Origin: Algoriphagus sp. A40
GTDB taxonomy: Bacteria > Bacteroidota > Bacteroidia > Cytophagales > Cyclobacteriaceae
Direction of reading: 5' to 3'
Assembly: GCF_002002735.1 (NCBI RefSeq)
Contig: NZ_MUNY01000044.1
Location: 62,001-126,000 of the forward strand
DNA: 64,000 bases
The position numbers were made by a program, and so were the translations under genes. Below the pieces are notes generated by a model. The model saw nothing but the letters and a program-made list of their open reading frames with translations. It ran no database searches and was not told where the DNA came from. Below, piece by piece: positions 1 to 8,113 of the stretch (its first letter is position 1; each line of letters opens with the position of its first letter).

Positions 1-435
1 GGCATACTTCAGGTTATTTTCAGAAAGGATTTCTCCAATTGACGGAACCTGCACCAATCCCCCTCCCAAAACTGAATCTGCATGGATCAACTCTAGGGCC
101 TCGCCGGTGTCCACTCCTTCTCTGGGATTTACCTGGGGCAAATAGATGGTATTTCCCAAAATCCCGTGACGATGAGGATAGCTTCCGGTGGCAAAAGAAG
201 TCGCATTGACCCGGGTCACCGATGGGAAAATCGGGTGATGGTTCAAAGACTGGGTTCCTTCTTTCATCATCTGATGCAGATGGGGCATCTGCTTCTCCGT
301 GATGTAATCGGGTCTCAGCCCATCTACGAAAATCACGATAGTTTTCGGGAGTGATTCTGCTTCTTCATTGCCTGATTTACAGGAAAAAGCAAGAATAACA
401 GCCAGGACTAAACTTAGGTTTTTGAGAGTCTTCAT
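1..435 (-). CDS. Type I phosphodiesterase/nucleotide pyrophosphatase-like lipoprotein, C-terminus cut by window edge
   Basis: Reading from an ATG at 433-435 gives 145 codons that run off the left edge with no stop. The start encodes a signal peptide ending in LAFSC (Cys19), a lipobox. The mature part has VIFVDGLRPDY (Asp38, a likely metal ligand) and FPSVTRVNATSFATG (Thr74 in the position of the catalytic nucleophile), then SYPHRHGILGN. This order is typical of the nucleotide pyrophosphatase/phosphodiesterase branch of the alkaline phosphatase superfamily, which hydrolyses phosphodiesters with two zinc ions. A periplasmic, membrane-anchored enzyme is inferred. The substrate cannot be judged because about two thirds of the protein is missing. 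Confidence 0.8.
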   Translation of the reverse strand, partial: MKTLKNLSLVLAVILAFSCKSGNEEAESLPKTIVIFVDGLRPDYITEKQMPHLHQMMKEGTQSLNHHPIFPSVTRVNATSFATGSYPHRHGILGNTIYLPQVNPREGVDTGEALELIHADSVLGGGLVQVPSIGEILSENNLKYA

Positions 436-1102
436 TAATTTGTGAACCGATTTTTGAATTTTTTGATATTTCTATTTCTGGCAATTCCCAAAGTACCTTT
501 TCTGAAAAAGAAGGCTATCGGGATACGTTTTGATTGCCCGAACCGCAAATTCGGCAATGGGGAATAATTATTCTCCTATACTACTGCCAACTTGTGGATC
601 TGGCCTATCCCAAAAAATTATCAAATAGTTAAATCCTTCCCTATTCATTTCAATTTCTGCAAAATGAATCCCAAAAAAAAACAAAAGAGGTCATTCCTGA
701 CCTCTTGCATTGATAAATTCCAAAATGCGATTCGGGTTGTTTTTTAGGATTTCGGCTCAATAGCCCGTCAAAAAGTTTGGAAATCAAGGTGACTTTCTGT
801 CTTTGATCCAGCTTTTCGAATTTCATCTCCTTGAATTTGAATCACTAGATGATGTTGACAATCTCAAACAAAACGAGGAGAGAAAGACTATCAATCAAGT
901 CATTAATTTTTTACAAGGAAATATAATTGCGATGCATCTAATTCACGAATCGCATTTCGGGTTGAGATCCGCGAGACAATAATCCGGGTGCCCTTTCCAT
1001 CCGTTGTTTCTCTGGAGATGTGCCAGCTTCTCTACCTAAGAATCTCGAAATGAGGCTTAGAGAAATTTTACCTGGATGAATTCCAGAACTTAAAATAAGG
1101 CA
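436..1102. other. 667-bp intergenic region, possible decayed coding remnant
   Basis: This holds the upstream region of the phosphodiesterase gene, a minus-strand terminator (671-706) and, on the plus strand, an open frame at 764-982 (72 codons) with no ATG near its beginning. That frame reads like protein (for example NEERKTINQVINFLQGN) but has no start and no family I recognise, so it may be a gene remnant or chance. Nothing else is supported. Confidence 0.35.
671..706 (-). terminator. Rho-independent terminator
   Basis: A 9-bp perfect stem (685-693 with 698-706, 4-nt loop) is followed on the minus strand by a run of U (A-run at 673-680 on the plus strand). It would stop transcripts from the J-domain gene about 400 bp upstream. 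Confidence 0.7.
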
Positions 1103-1552
1103 TTAGGCCGTCTCCAACGTCTTCTTAGACTTCCGATACAGGTGATCACTTAGGATATTCCTTCTGGCAAAGCGGTAGGCGTTGTCAGCGTTGATAAACT
1201 TGGTGTAGGTATTTTTTGACACACCAAAATACTCGTAGGTATTCCCGTCCAGGAAGGTGATCTCGAGAACCTGATTTTTATATTGGAAGTCTCCGATTCC
1301 GGATTGGGTGATGGTCTGGGTATATTCCTCCATATTGGCTTCTGCGGTTTCAGGAGCGATGCTCACCAAAAAATGATAGCCGTCAATGATTTTAGTGCTT
1401 TTTTCTTCAGCTTCCTTGGCTTTTTCGTCTCCTTCAAGAAACTTGTCCGGGTGCCATTCCTTTACCAGTGTTCTGTAGGTGGTTTTCAGCTGCTTCAAGT
1501 CAATAGGACCTTCGATATTAAAAAGTTTCTTGTATTCATTTATCCGCTTCAT
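1103..1552 (-). CDS. J-domain protein with C-terminal KTSC domain
   Basis: 149 residues. Residues 5-65 form a J domain with the invariant HPD at 34-36 (KEWHPDKF), which stimulates Hsp70/DnaK ATPase activity. Residues about 85-145 match the KTSC domain (ITFLDGNTYEYFGV ... NAYRFARRNILSDHLYRK), a small domain named after lysyl-tRNA synthetase C-terminal occurrences and often linked to nucleic-acid binding. There is no Gly/Phe or zinc-finger region, so this is a specialised J protein and not DnaJ. A perfect TACCTTTG -7 element lies 22 bp upstream of the ATG, which supports this start. It is monocistronic. Cytoplasmic location is inferred. Confidence 0.85.
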   Translation of the reverse strand: MKRINEYKKLFNIEGPIDLKQLKTTYRTLVKEWHPDKFLEGDEKAKEAEEKSTKIIDGYHFLVSIAPETAEANMEEYTQTITQSGIGDFQYKNQVLEITFLDGNTYEYFGVSKNTYTKFINADNAYRFARRNILSDHLYRKSKKTLETA

Positions 1553-1885
1553 GGATGCCTCTTTAGAATTTGCACAAAGGTACGGATAAAAATTAGTGCG
1601 TTAAAAAATCTCAAATCCGAACCGCAGGCACTTTTTTCGAGTATCCGAAAGCAATATGTCCCATATAATAATTGGTAATTAAAAACTGAATCAATTGAAT
1701 ATTCCGGCAACTACCTTTTGACTGGCAGCCCCCTAATTCTCACCGCTCCCAGGAGAATGGGGAACCCTGCTTGCAATAGAATGAGGAAGTTCAGGACAGG
1801 TTCCGCCTATGCGAACCGGAACACGTAGGTGATTTTTTCAAACCGGTTTCGGTTTGACGATTCGAACCTAAGCGGAAATGATCCG
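1553..1885. other. 333-bp intergenic region with hairpins
   Basis: Besides the J-domain promoter, two inverted repeats are visible: CCCC-TA-ATTCTC pairing with GAGAATGGGG (1729-1762) and GTTCCG pairing with CGGAAC (1800-1822). A further stem AGCGGA/TCCGCT at 1871-1886 overlaps the stop of the amidohydrolase gene. No coding potential is seen. Confidence 0.5.
1575..1582 (-). promoter_or_regulatory. Bacteroidota -7 promoter element of the J-domain gene
   Basis: The minus strand reads TACCTTTG, a perfect match to the Bacteroidota TAnnTTTG consensus, 22 bp before the ATG at 1552. No TTTG is seen at the usual -33 distance. Confidence 0.6.
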
Positions 1886-3340
1886 CTATTTTTCTCTCGA
1901 CTTATCCAGTCTTACTTTTGCTTCCCTCGCATCTGAAAGGATTTTATCCAAATCCGCCCTACCCAGGTAACTGCTTTTTGTGAATACGCCGCTTATATGG
2001 GTCGTGGCATTGATATCTTCCAGTGGATTGCTGTCAAGTAGTACCAGATCTGCACGCTTCCCTATATCTATGGAACCCATCTCTTTATCTTTTTTCAGAA
2101 ACCTTGCTCCATTGATCGTAGCTGCGCGGAGTACATCGATCGGTTTTAGACCGGCGTCCTGGAATATCTGAAGTTCCTGAATCAGGGACTGGGCAGGGTA
2201 AACCAAGGCGTTTAGCACCGCTCCATCGCTTCCGGCTAGTATCGTGATCCCGGCATCTTGATAGTGGACTAACTGAGAAATATTGAATTGATAGGTTTGT
2301 TTTCGCTCTTTCATCTGTTCAGGTGTTTCATTTTTCAACCGCTCAATCCTTTTTAGATATTCAGCAGTAAAGGCTTTCGTCAGATATTTCGTCATCATCG
2401 AATCCAGCAGATGGTTCTCCTCATCCCCATAGGCGATCTGCCGTCCTCCGATATAGGTCGGCGTCACGTAAAGCCCTTTGTCACCCAGTATTTTATAATT
2501 TCGATCCGCCTTTTGCTGGTCAAAAATACCTTTGTACAGTGCACCGGCTTGAGCATTGGTCAGCGTACCCGCTTTCAATTGCGCTACAATCTCCTCCTGA
2601 TCGTACCCCAACCTATTCAGGTAACTGGCATGCTCAACACTGGAAAAACCGGCGTCCACCATTTCCTCGAGCGTTAGATCGATTGGCACGTGACCTGAAA
2701 CGACGTAGCCCCGTTCATGTGCAGCTTGGATACTTTTCAGAAATAATTCTCCGTGCAACTTGTTGTCAGTAATCTTGATGAAATCCGGAGCCCAGACATC
2801 CTGCTTATCCATCATGAGGTTAAGCTCGGTTTCATTCTCAATTTCAAGATCCCCCTTCCAGGATGAGTTTTTGCCCTCGAGTTTTAATCCGGCGGTAAAA
2901 AGGTTCGGCCCAAACAATTTCCCCGCATTGATTTCATCTCTCCACTTTAAAACCGTCTCGCCCAGGTCGCTGGCACAGTCTCTCACGGTCGTAATGCCAA
3001 AGGCAATGAACAGCGGAAGCAGCGCCTGGTTGTCTTCCTCTAGTCCCTGCACTTCCAAGTGTATGTGCATATCCCAAAGACCGGGAATGATAAACTTATT
3101 TTTAGCGTCTAGCTGCTGCGATTGGGGTATGTCTTTGCTCAGCTGGTTGAAATCTCCCAACGCTTTTATTTGGTCCCCTTCGATCAGCAAGGCCATTTCA
3201 CTTTTTATCTTGCCTGTCAAAACATCTACGATCTGGGCATTATAAATCAAAAACTGCTCTTGAGGCAAGCCTTGGGCTTGAACTATCACCGCTAGCAATA
3301 CGAATGTGATAATGAGATAGCACCTGGAAAACAACTTCAT
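1886..3340 (-). CDS. Secreted metal-dependent amidohydrolase
   Basis: The chosen start (ATG at 3340) gives 484 residues beginning MKLFSRCYLIITFVLLAV, a clean Sec signal peptide. An upstream in-frame ATG at 3370 would add ten residues before it and is unlikely. The protein has the HxH metal motif GLWDMHIHLE, later histidines in VSGHVPI and SVEHASY, the metal Asp in AGSDGAVLN, and the C-terminal KRADLVLLDSNPLEDI strand typical of the imidazolonepropionase/prolidase-like amidohydrolase branch. The reaction is hydrolysis of a C-N bond in a small cyclic amide or peptide, outside the cytoplasm; the exact substrate is unknown. It stands alone between divergent spacers. Confidence 0.85.
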   Translation of the reverse strand: MKLFSRCYLIITFVLLAVIVQAQGLPQEQFLIYNAQIVDVLTGKIKSEMALLIEGDQIKALGDFNQLSKDIPQSQQLDAKNKFIIPGLWDMHIHLEVQGLEEDNQALLPLFIAFGITTVRDCASDLGETVLKWRDEINAGKLFGPNLFTAGLKLEGKNSSWKGDLEIENETELNLMMDKQDVWAPDFIKITDNKLHGELFLKSIQAAHERGYVVSGHVPIDLTLEEMVDAGFSSVEHASYLNRLGYDQEEIVAQLKAGTLTNAQAGALYKGIFDQQKADRNYKILGDKGLYVTPTYIGGRQIAYGDEENHLLDSMMTKYLTKAFTAEYLKRIERLKNETPEQMKERKQTYQFNISQLVHYQDAGITILAGSDGAVLNALVYPAQSLIQELQIFQDAGLKPIDVLRAATINGARFLKKDKEMGSIDIGKRADLVLLDSNPLEDINATTHISGVFTKSSYLGRADLDKILSDAREAKVRLDKSREK

Positions 3341-3637
3341 ACAATCAATTTTTCTTTTGGGATAATACATCCTTTTTCGTGTCAGTTCTGTGCAGTCTCT
3401 TTACGAGGGAGCCTATTTTATCTATAGCTGTAATCGCAGTGAAGAGCAGACTGTCGCATAATTACACACATTCCGCTCCTTTTCATGGAAAGCACATTGT
3501 AAAGTAACGAAATGCCGCCCAATTCGAGATCTACGATTTAGAGAAGCAGGTGCAAAAGCCTTCACCCCACTAGCCTAATTTTATCTCACCTTGGTCTGGG
3601 CAGTAAACGAACGGAATGGATGCAGACGCTGAATCTG

Positions 3638-4093
3638 TCAGACAAACTTACTGATACTCATCATATACCCTAGATGCAACCCTTCATGGTAATTGTTGAA
3701 ATGAAGCGAATCTTCTAAAGTATTCAATAAAAAACCTGTCGCGGTCTGCCGCTCGGTAAAGGTCTGGAAAACGCCGCTGCTCAGGTCCGCATCGGTTTGC
3801 TCCACCAGCGAGATTAATAATTTTTTCAGTTCATTGACTTCGGCTTGAGAGATGTTTCCGGTGGGTTTCGATCCTGGTTTGTAAGTATCAAAAAGCTCCG
3901 CAGAAACGTGCATCGGGAGATTAGAAAGGCGGTAGATCAAGGACTGTTGCGCCACGATGATGTGTCCAATGTTCCATATGAGATTATTGTTAAATCCTGC
4001 TGGAACTTTATTCAGTTGCTCCAGATCGTATTTTTCAAAATAATCCAAGTAGATCCTTCGGCTGGTTTTCCAGGTTTTGATGAGTGATTCCAT
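3638..4093 (-). CDS. DinB family protein
   Basis: 151 residues, helical, with the DinB/YfiT metal triad visible as His44 (NIGHIIV), His136 and His140 (NYHEGLHLGYM). Members are four-helix-bundle metalloproteins, some acting as thiol-dependent transferases (bacillithiol or mycothiol S-transferases). Here a role as a metal-dependent transferase or hydrolase is only inferred from the family. There is no signal peptide, so it is cytoplasmic. It lies upstream of the amidohydrolase gene on the same strand but about 300 bp away, so co-transcription is doubtful. Confidence 0.8.
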   Translation of the reverse strand: MESLIKTWKTSRRIYLDYFEKYDLEQLNKVPAGFNNNLIWNIGHIIVAQQSLIYRLSNLPMHVSAELFDTYKPGSKPTGNISQAEVNELKKLLISLVEQTDADLSSGVFQTFTERQTATGFLLNTLEDSLHFNNYHEGLHLGYMMSISKFV

Positions 4094-4168
4094 TTTGCTT
4101 TCGGGTTGATTAATTTACGTTTTGTATTCGGAACGGGCATCTTTAGCGTTAGCTGGTATTAGTTTCAC

Positions 4169-5365
4169 TTATCCCAATAATTCAAAGCATTGCCTGGCTA
4201 TCTCCAATTCCTCGTTGGTCGGAATAACCAACACTTTGACCTTTGAGTCAAAAGTGTTGATTTCACGGATTCCTGAATTTTTCGATTCATTTTTTGCACT
4301 ATCCAGGCTGATTCCAAAAAAATCCATCTCCTGACAGACGAGCTTTCGGCTCAGCGCATCGTTTTCCCCCACTCCAGCGGTGAATACAATCGCATCCAAG
4401 CCATTCAGCACTGCGGCAAATGAACCAATGAATTTCTTGATGTGATAGGCGTATATGTCATAAGCCAAGACCGCATTTTTCTCACCTTTGTCATAGTGCT
4501 GTTTTATGTCCCGCATATCGCTGAATCCCGTCAGGCCGAGCATTCCGCTTTTTTTGTTCAGCACTTTATTGACCTCATCGAGGGAATAGCCAAGCTGATT
4601 GACCAGGTAAAAAATCACCGACTGATCCACATCTCCAGCACGGGTTCCCATAATGAGCCCATTCATCGGTCCCAAGCCCATACTGGTATCGATGCATTTC
4701 CCATCCTTCACCGCAGCCATACTGCAGCCGTTGCCCAAATGGATGGTGATGATTTTGGAGTCCTTTTTTCCTAAAAACTCAATGGCTTTTTCAGAAACGT
4801 ATTTGTGGCTGGTGCCATGAAAGCCATAGGCCCGAATGCCGTGTTTCTCATAATATTCGTTGGGAATGGGAACCCGGAAGGCAACCGGAGGCATCGTCTG
4901 ATGGAAAGCTGTGTCAAAAACCGCTATTTGTTTTGCCTTGGTAAAAATCTTCTCAGCAACCTCTATTCCCAGAAAATTAGCCGGATTATGAAGTGGGGCC
5001 AATGGAAAAAGCTCTTTGATTTTGGTCTTGGCTTCTTCGGTGATGAGCTGGGTTTGGGAAAACTTTTCTCCTCCATGAACTACTCTATGTCCGACGACAT
5101 GCACTTGGTCTGGGTCTGAAATCACTCCAACTTCAGGGTCTGTCAGTAATTTGGCCACAGCTTTCAGGCCAGCAGCATGGTCAGGAATCGGCTTGCTTTC
5201 GTTTTTCTTCACCACACCTGATTCCAAAAAAGCCGTGTATTTTATTTCGGACTCTTCCAGCCCAATCCTGTCCACCAATCCGGAACAAATCACCTTGGCT
5301 TCTGGCATGGCTATCAGTTGATACTTGATCGAGCTGCTGCCCGAATTGATGACGAAGACATTCAT
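4169..5365 (-). CDS. ackA: Acetate kinase
   Basis: 398 residues, the usual length. It opens with VINSGSSSIKYQL (acetate/ATP site Asn7), has GHRVVHGGE with the catalytic Arg, FDTAFHQTMP, YGFHGTSHKYV, HLGNGCSMAAV and FTAGVGEN, all hallmarks of the ASKHA-fold acetate kinases. It converts acetyl phosphate and ADP to acetate and ATP. It follows pta on the same strand with a 203-bp spacer full of heptamer repeats, so the pair is the classic Pta-AckA overflow/ATP-yielding route. The start is unambiguous at the family-conserved N-terminus. Confidence 0.97.
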   Translation of the reverse strand: MNVFVINSGSSSIKYQLIAMPEAKVICSGLVDRIGLEESEIKYTAFLESGVVKKNESKPIPDHAAGLKAVAKLLTDPEVGVISDPDQVHVVGHRVVHGGEKFSQTQLITEEAKTKIKELFPLAPLHNPANFLGIEVAEKIFTKAKQIAVFDTAFHQTMPPVAFRVPIPNEYYEKHGIRAYGFHGTSHKYVSEKAIEFLGKKDSKIITIHLGNGCSMAAVKDGKCIDTSMGLGPMNGLIMGTRAGDVDQSVIFYLVNQLGYSLDEVNKVLNKKSGMLGLTGFSDMRDIKQHYDKGEKNAVLAYDIYAYHIKKFIGSFAAVLNGLDAIVFTAGVGENDALSRKLVCQEMDFFGISLDSAKNESKNSGIREINTFDSKVKVLVIPTNEELEIARQCFELLG

Positions 5366-5430
5366 AAAGTGGAAGTTATGGAGTTAGGCTAATTTTCAAA
5401 ATTCGAGAATACTTATTTGAGAAAGGGTTG

Positions 5431-5574
5431 GATTTACGATTTACGAAGTACGATTTACGAGGTGAAAAAGAACCTCAATCATTATTTCTAGTGGTTAACC
5501 CTTTGGACAATACCGTTGAAAGATGGCTTGAGGTCGTAATTCGTAAATCAAAAATCGTAAATCCTAAATCAATT
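5431..5574. repeat. Inverted pair of heptamer tracts between pta and ackA
   Basis: Left arm 5431-5460 reads as GATTTAC units in 7-bp register (GATTTAC, GATTTAC, GAAGTAC, GATTTAC). Right arm 5533-5574 carries the complement in 7-bp register (GTCGTAA, TTCGTAA, ATCAAAA, ATCGTAA, ATCCTAA). The arms can pair across about 70 bp. The right arm runs into the TGA stop of pta. Confidence 0.8.
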
Positions 5575-7665
5575 GGCTGATTCCTGCGCCTGAATGGAAG
5601 TGATGACTACCGTATTAAAAACATCTGCCACAGTACAGCCGCGGCTGAGGTCATTCACCGGTTTGTTTAGCCCCTGCAGCATGGGGCCGATGGCCAAAGC
5701 TCCGGTTTCCCGCTGAACGGCTTTGTAAGTGTTGTTTCCGGTGTTCAGGTCTGGGAAAATCAATACACTGGCTTGGCCTGCAACTTGGGAATCTGGCATT
5801 TTCTTTTTCCCAACTTCAGGATCCACCGCCGCATCGTATTGGATGGGTCCTTCGACTTTCAGGTCTGGTCTTCGTTCACGTACCAGTTCAGTGGCTTTTC
5901 TGACTTTGTCCACATCTTCACCTTCTCCCGAACTACCGGAAGAATAGGATAGCATCGCGATTTTGGGCTCAATGCCTAGCATTTTGGCAGAGTCTGCGGA
6001 AGAAATGGCAATGTCAGCCAATTGCTCGGAAGTTGGATTGGGAATGACTGCACAATCTCCGAACACTGAAACCCGGCTGGGAAGGCACATAAAAAAAACT
6101 GAAGAAACCGTGGATACTCCGGGCTTGGTCTTGACAAACTGAAGAGCCGGGCGGATGGTATGCTGGGTCGTATGGATTGCTCCGGATACCATTCCGTCAG
6201 CTTCCCCTTTGAACACCATCATGGTGCCAAAATAAGAGACGTCATGCATCAGATCCTTGGCCATTGCCAAAGTAACTCCTTTGCTTTTTCTGAGTTCGTA
6301 AAGGGTCTGCGCATAACCTTCGAATTTTTCGGAAGTTTCCGGATTTTCGATTCCTATTTTATCCAGATCAAAGGACAGATTCAGTCTCTTTACCGCAGTT
6401 TCGATAGTTTCCTTAACTCCCAAAATGGTCAGGTCAACCACATTTTGGCGGATCAACATATCAGCAGCCATCAAAATCCGGTCATCGTCCCCTTCAGGCA
6501 ATACGATGTGCTTTTTCTTTTCTTTGGCCCGCTTGACCAATTGGTACTGAAACATGCGAGGTGTCAGTGAATCGGAATGGAATGCCACAATCCGCTCTGC
6601 GAGTGCCTTTTCATCTACCCATTTTTCAAAAAGTCGGATGGCGATTGAAATTTTTTCTTTGTCTGCAGCAGCGATTCTGGCTCGGATCTGGTTGACTTCG
6701 GTCACCACTTGGAATGTCCCTTGTTCGACCTGCAAAATCGGAACAATCGTTTCCAGACCTTCAATCAACTTCACAATGGAAGGTTCGGGATGAATCCCAC
6801 CTGACACTATAATCCCGGCAACCTTTCCGAATTTTCTGGAAACATTGGCCTGCAAAGCCCCAATGATGAGGTCTCCCCGATCCCCAGGTGTCACCACCAG
6901 TGTATTTTGTCCCAATCTTGTCAGAAAATTAGGCAGCTGCATCGCCCCGACTATCGAATGATCAACCCGATTGGTCAGTAGATTTTCTCCAAAAAGCAGC
7001 TCGGCATCCAAAGACTCTTTAATCTCCCCCATGGTTGGGTTGCTCAATTCCATATGCATGGGAATGGTCGTCACCAGGGTTTCCTCAGGGATGACCAATT
7101 TTAACCGCTTTGCTATTTCTTCCTCTTTTCCTTCCTCCACTTTGTTGGCGACCAAAACCAACACCTGCACCCCCTTGTTCAAAAAACCTTTAAGCGTAGC
7201 CTGCGCCAAATCAACGATTTCGGGTATAGATCTCCTGGAGCAATTCAAAATAATCGCTGCCGGAATCCCGAGGTTTTTGGCTATGGAAATATTGCCGTCA
7301 AATTCAACATTGGTGTTGGCATCCAGAAAGTCGGTGCCTTCCACCACCACAAAATCTGAAGATTCCTGAAGCTTTTTAAACTTTTCAATAATCGAATCGA
7401 TCAAGAAAGCCTCATTTCCATTGTTGATCTCTTTGATTGCTTTCTTCCTGGAGAAAACAAACATTTCCTCGTAGGATTGGGAGAGATTGAAGTGGTTTTT
7501 GATCAGATCGAGACGCCGGTCCTTTTCCTTTTTTCCTCCGGCAATGATCGGCTTAAAGTAAGAGAGTTTGTCCGTTTTGCTGGCCAAAAGGGCCATTAAG
7601 CCCAGCGCAAAAATTGATTTCCCTGAAAAGGGTTCCGTGGTGGTGAGGTAGATGGCGTTGGTCAT
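5569..7665 (-). CDS. pta: Phosphate acetyltransferase, long three-domain form
   Basis: 698 residues, typical of long Pta. Residues about 1-220 form a BioD-like P-loop domain (TEPFSGKSIFALGL), about 225-340 a DRTGG regulatory domain, and about 370-690 the catalytic PTA_PTB domain (KKHIVLPEGDDDRIL, YSSGSSGEGEDVDKVRKA, GLNKPVNDLSRG). It makes acetyl phosphate and CoA from acetyl-CoA and phosphate, and feeds AckA encoded just downstream. The start MTNAIYLTTTEPFSGKS keeps the first strand of the P-loop domain intact. Confidence 0.97.
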   Translation of the reverse strand: MTNAIYLTTTEPFSGKSIFALGLMALLASKTDKLSYFKPIIAGGKKEKDRRLDLIKNHFNLSQSYEEMFVFSRKKAIKEINNGNEAFLIDSIIEKFKKLQESSDFVVVEGTDFLDANTNVEFDGNISIAKNLGIPAAIILNCSRRSIPEIVDLAQATLKGFLNKGVQVLVLVANKVEEGKEEEIAKRLKLVIPEETLVTTIPMHMELSNPTMGEIKESLDAELLFGENLLTNRVDHSIVGAMQLPNFLTRLGQNTLVVTPGDRGDLIIGALQANVSRKFGKVAGIIVSGGIHPEPSIVKLIEGLETIVPILQVEQGTFQVVTEVNQIRARIAAADKEKISIAIRLFEKWVDEKALAERIVAFHSDSLTPRMFQYQLVKRAKEKKKHIVLPEGDDDRILMAADMLIRQNVVDLTILGVKETIETAVKRLNLSFDLDKIGIENPETSEKFEGYAQTLYELRKSKGVTLAMAKDLMHDVSYFGTMMVFKGEADGMVSGAIHTTQHTIRPALQFVKTKPGVSTVSSVFFMCLPSRVSVFGDCAVIPNPTSEQLADIAISSADSAKMLGIEPKIAMLSYSSGSSGEGEDVDKVRKATELVRERRPDLKVEGPIQYDAAVDPEVGKKKMPDSQVAGQASVLIFPDLNTGNNTYKAVQRETGALAIGPMLQGLNKPVNDLSRGCTVADVFNTVVITSIQAQESAN

Positions 7666-8113
7666 TTTGATTCGGGTGAGATCCTGGTTAAAAATGGATT
7701 AAAAGATTATCCGCATTTTGGCCGGATTAGCTAAACCTAAGAATTTGATTGCGGATAATCGTCCACAGTCAACAGACGACAGTCCACAGCTAGTCATGCC
7801 TAACTCAAATCTTTTGGGATAATGCTAATCGCAAGAAAGCGGACTTTTAAATGAATTTGATTTTCCCTCAAAATAGCTAATAAGAGCCTGGAAAAAGCCT
7901 GACAAAGGTCATTTGATACTTTCTTTTTTTTCAATTATTAAAAAATTAACCGTTCTAAGGACGAATACAATTCATGTGAATGGAAAATGAGAATTCCCAT
8001 TCAGTTTAACCGGCCGTCGACTGTGGTCCGTCGACCGTGGACTTTTATTTCCTTTTGACCAGAAGACGAATTAGCGGTTAATCATTTTTTCTATCTTCCT
8101 CCTTTCGATTCAA
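7666..8113. other. 448-bp divergent intergenic region between pta and the permease
   Basis: It must contain the promoters of both pta and the APC permease, though no clear TAnnTTTG box is seen. Its main structure is the inverted pair of heptamer tracts listed at 7761-8041. The central part is AT-rich with no open frame that looks coding. Confidence 0.5.
7761..8041. repeat. Inverted pair of GTCCACA-type heptamer tracts
   Basis: 7761-7795 reads GTCCACA, GTCAACA, GACGACA, GTCCACA, GCTAGTC. 8014-8041 reads CCGTCGA, CTGTGGT, CCGTCGA, CCGTGGA, which on the minus strand is a close relative of the first tract. About 220 bp separate the arms. Confidence 0.75.
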
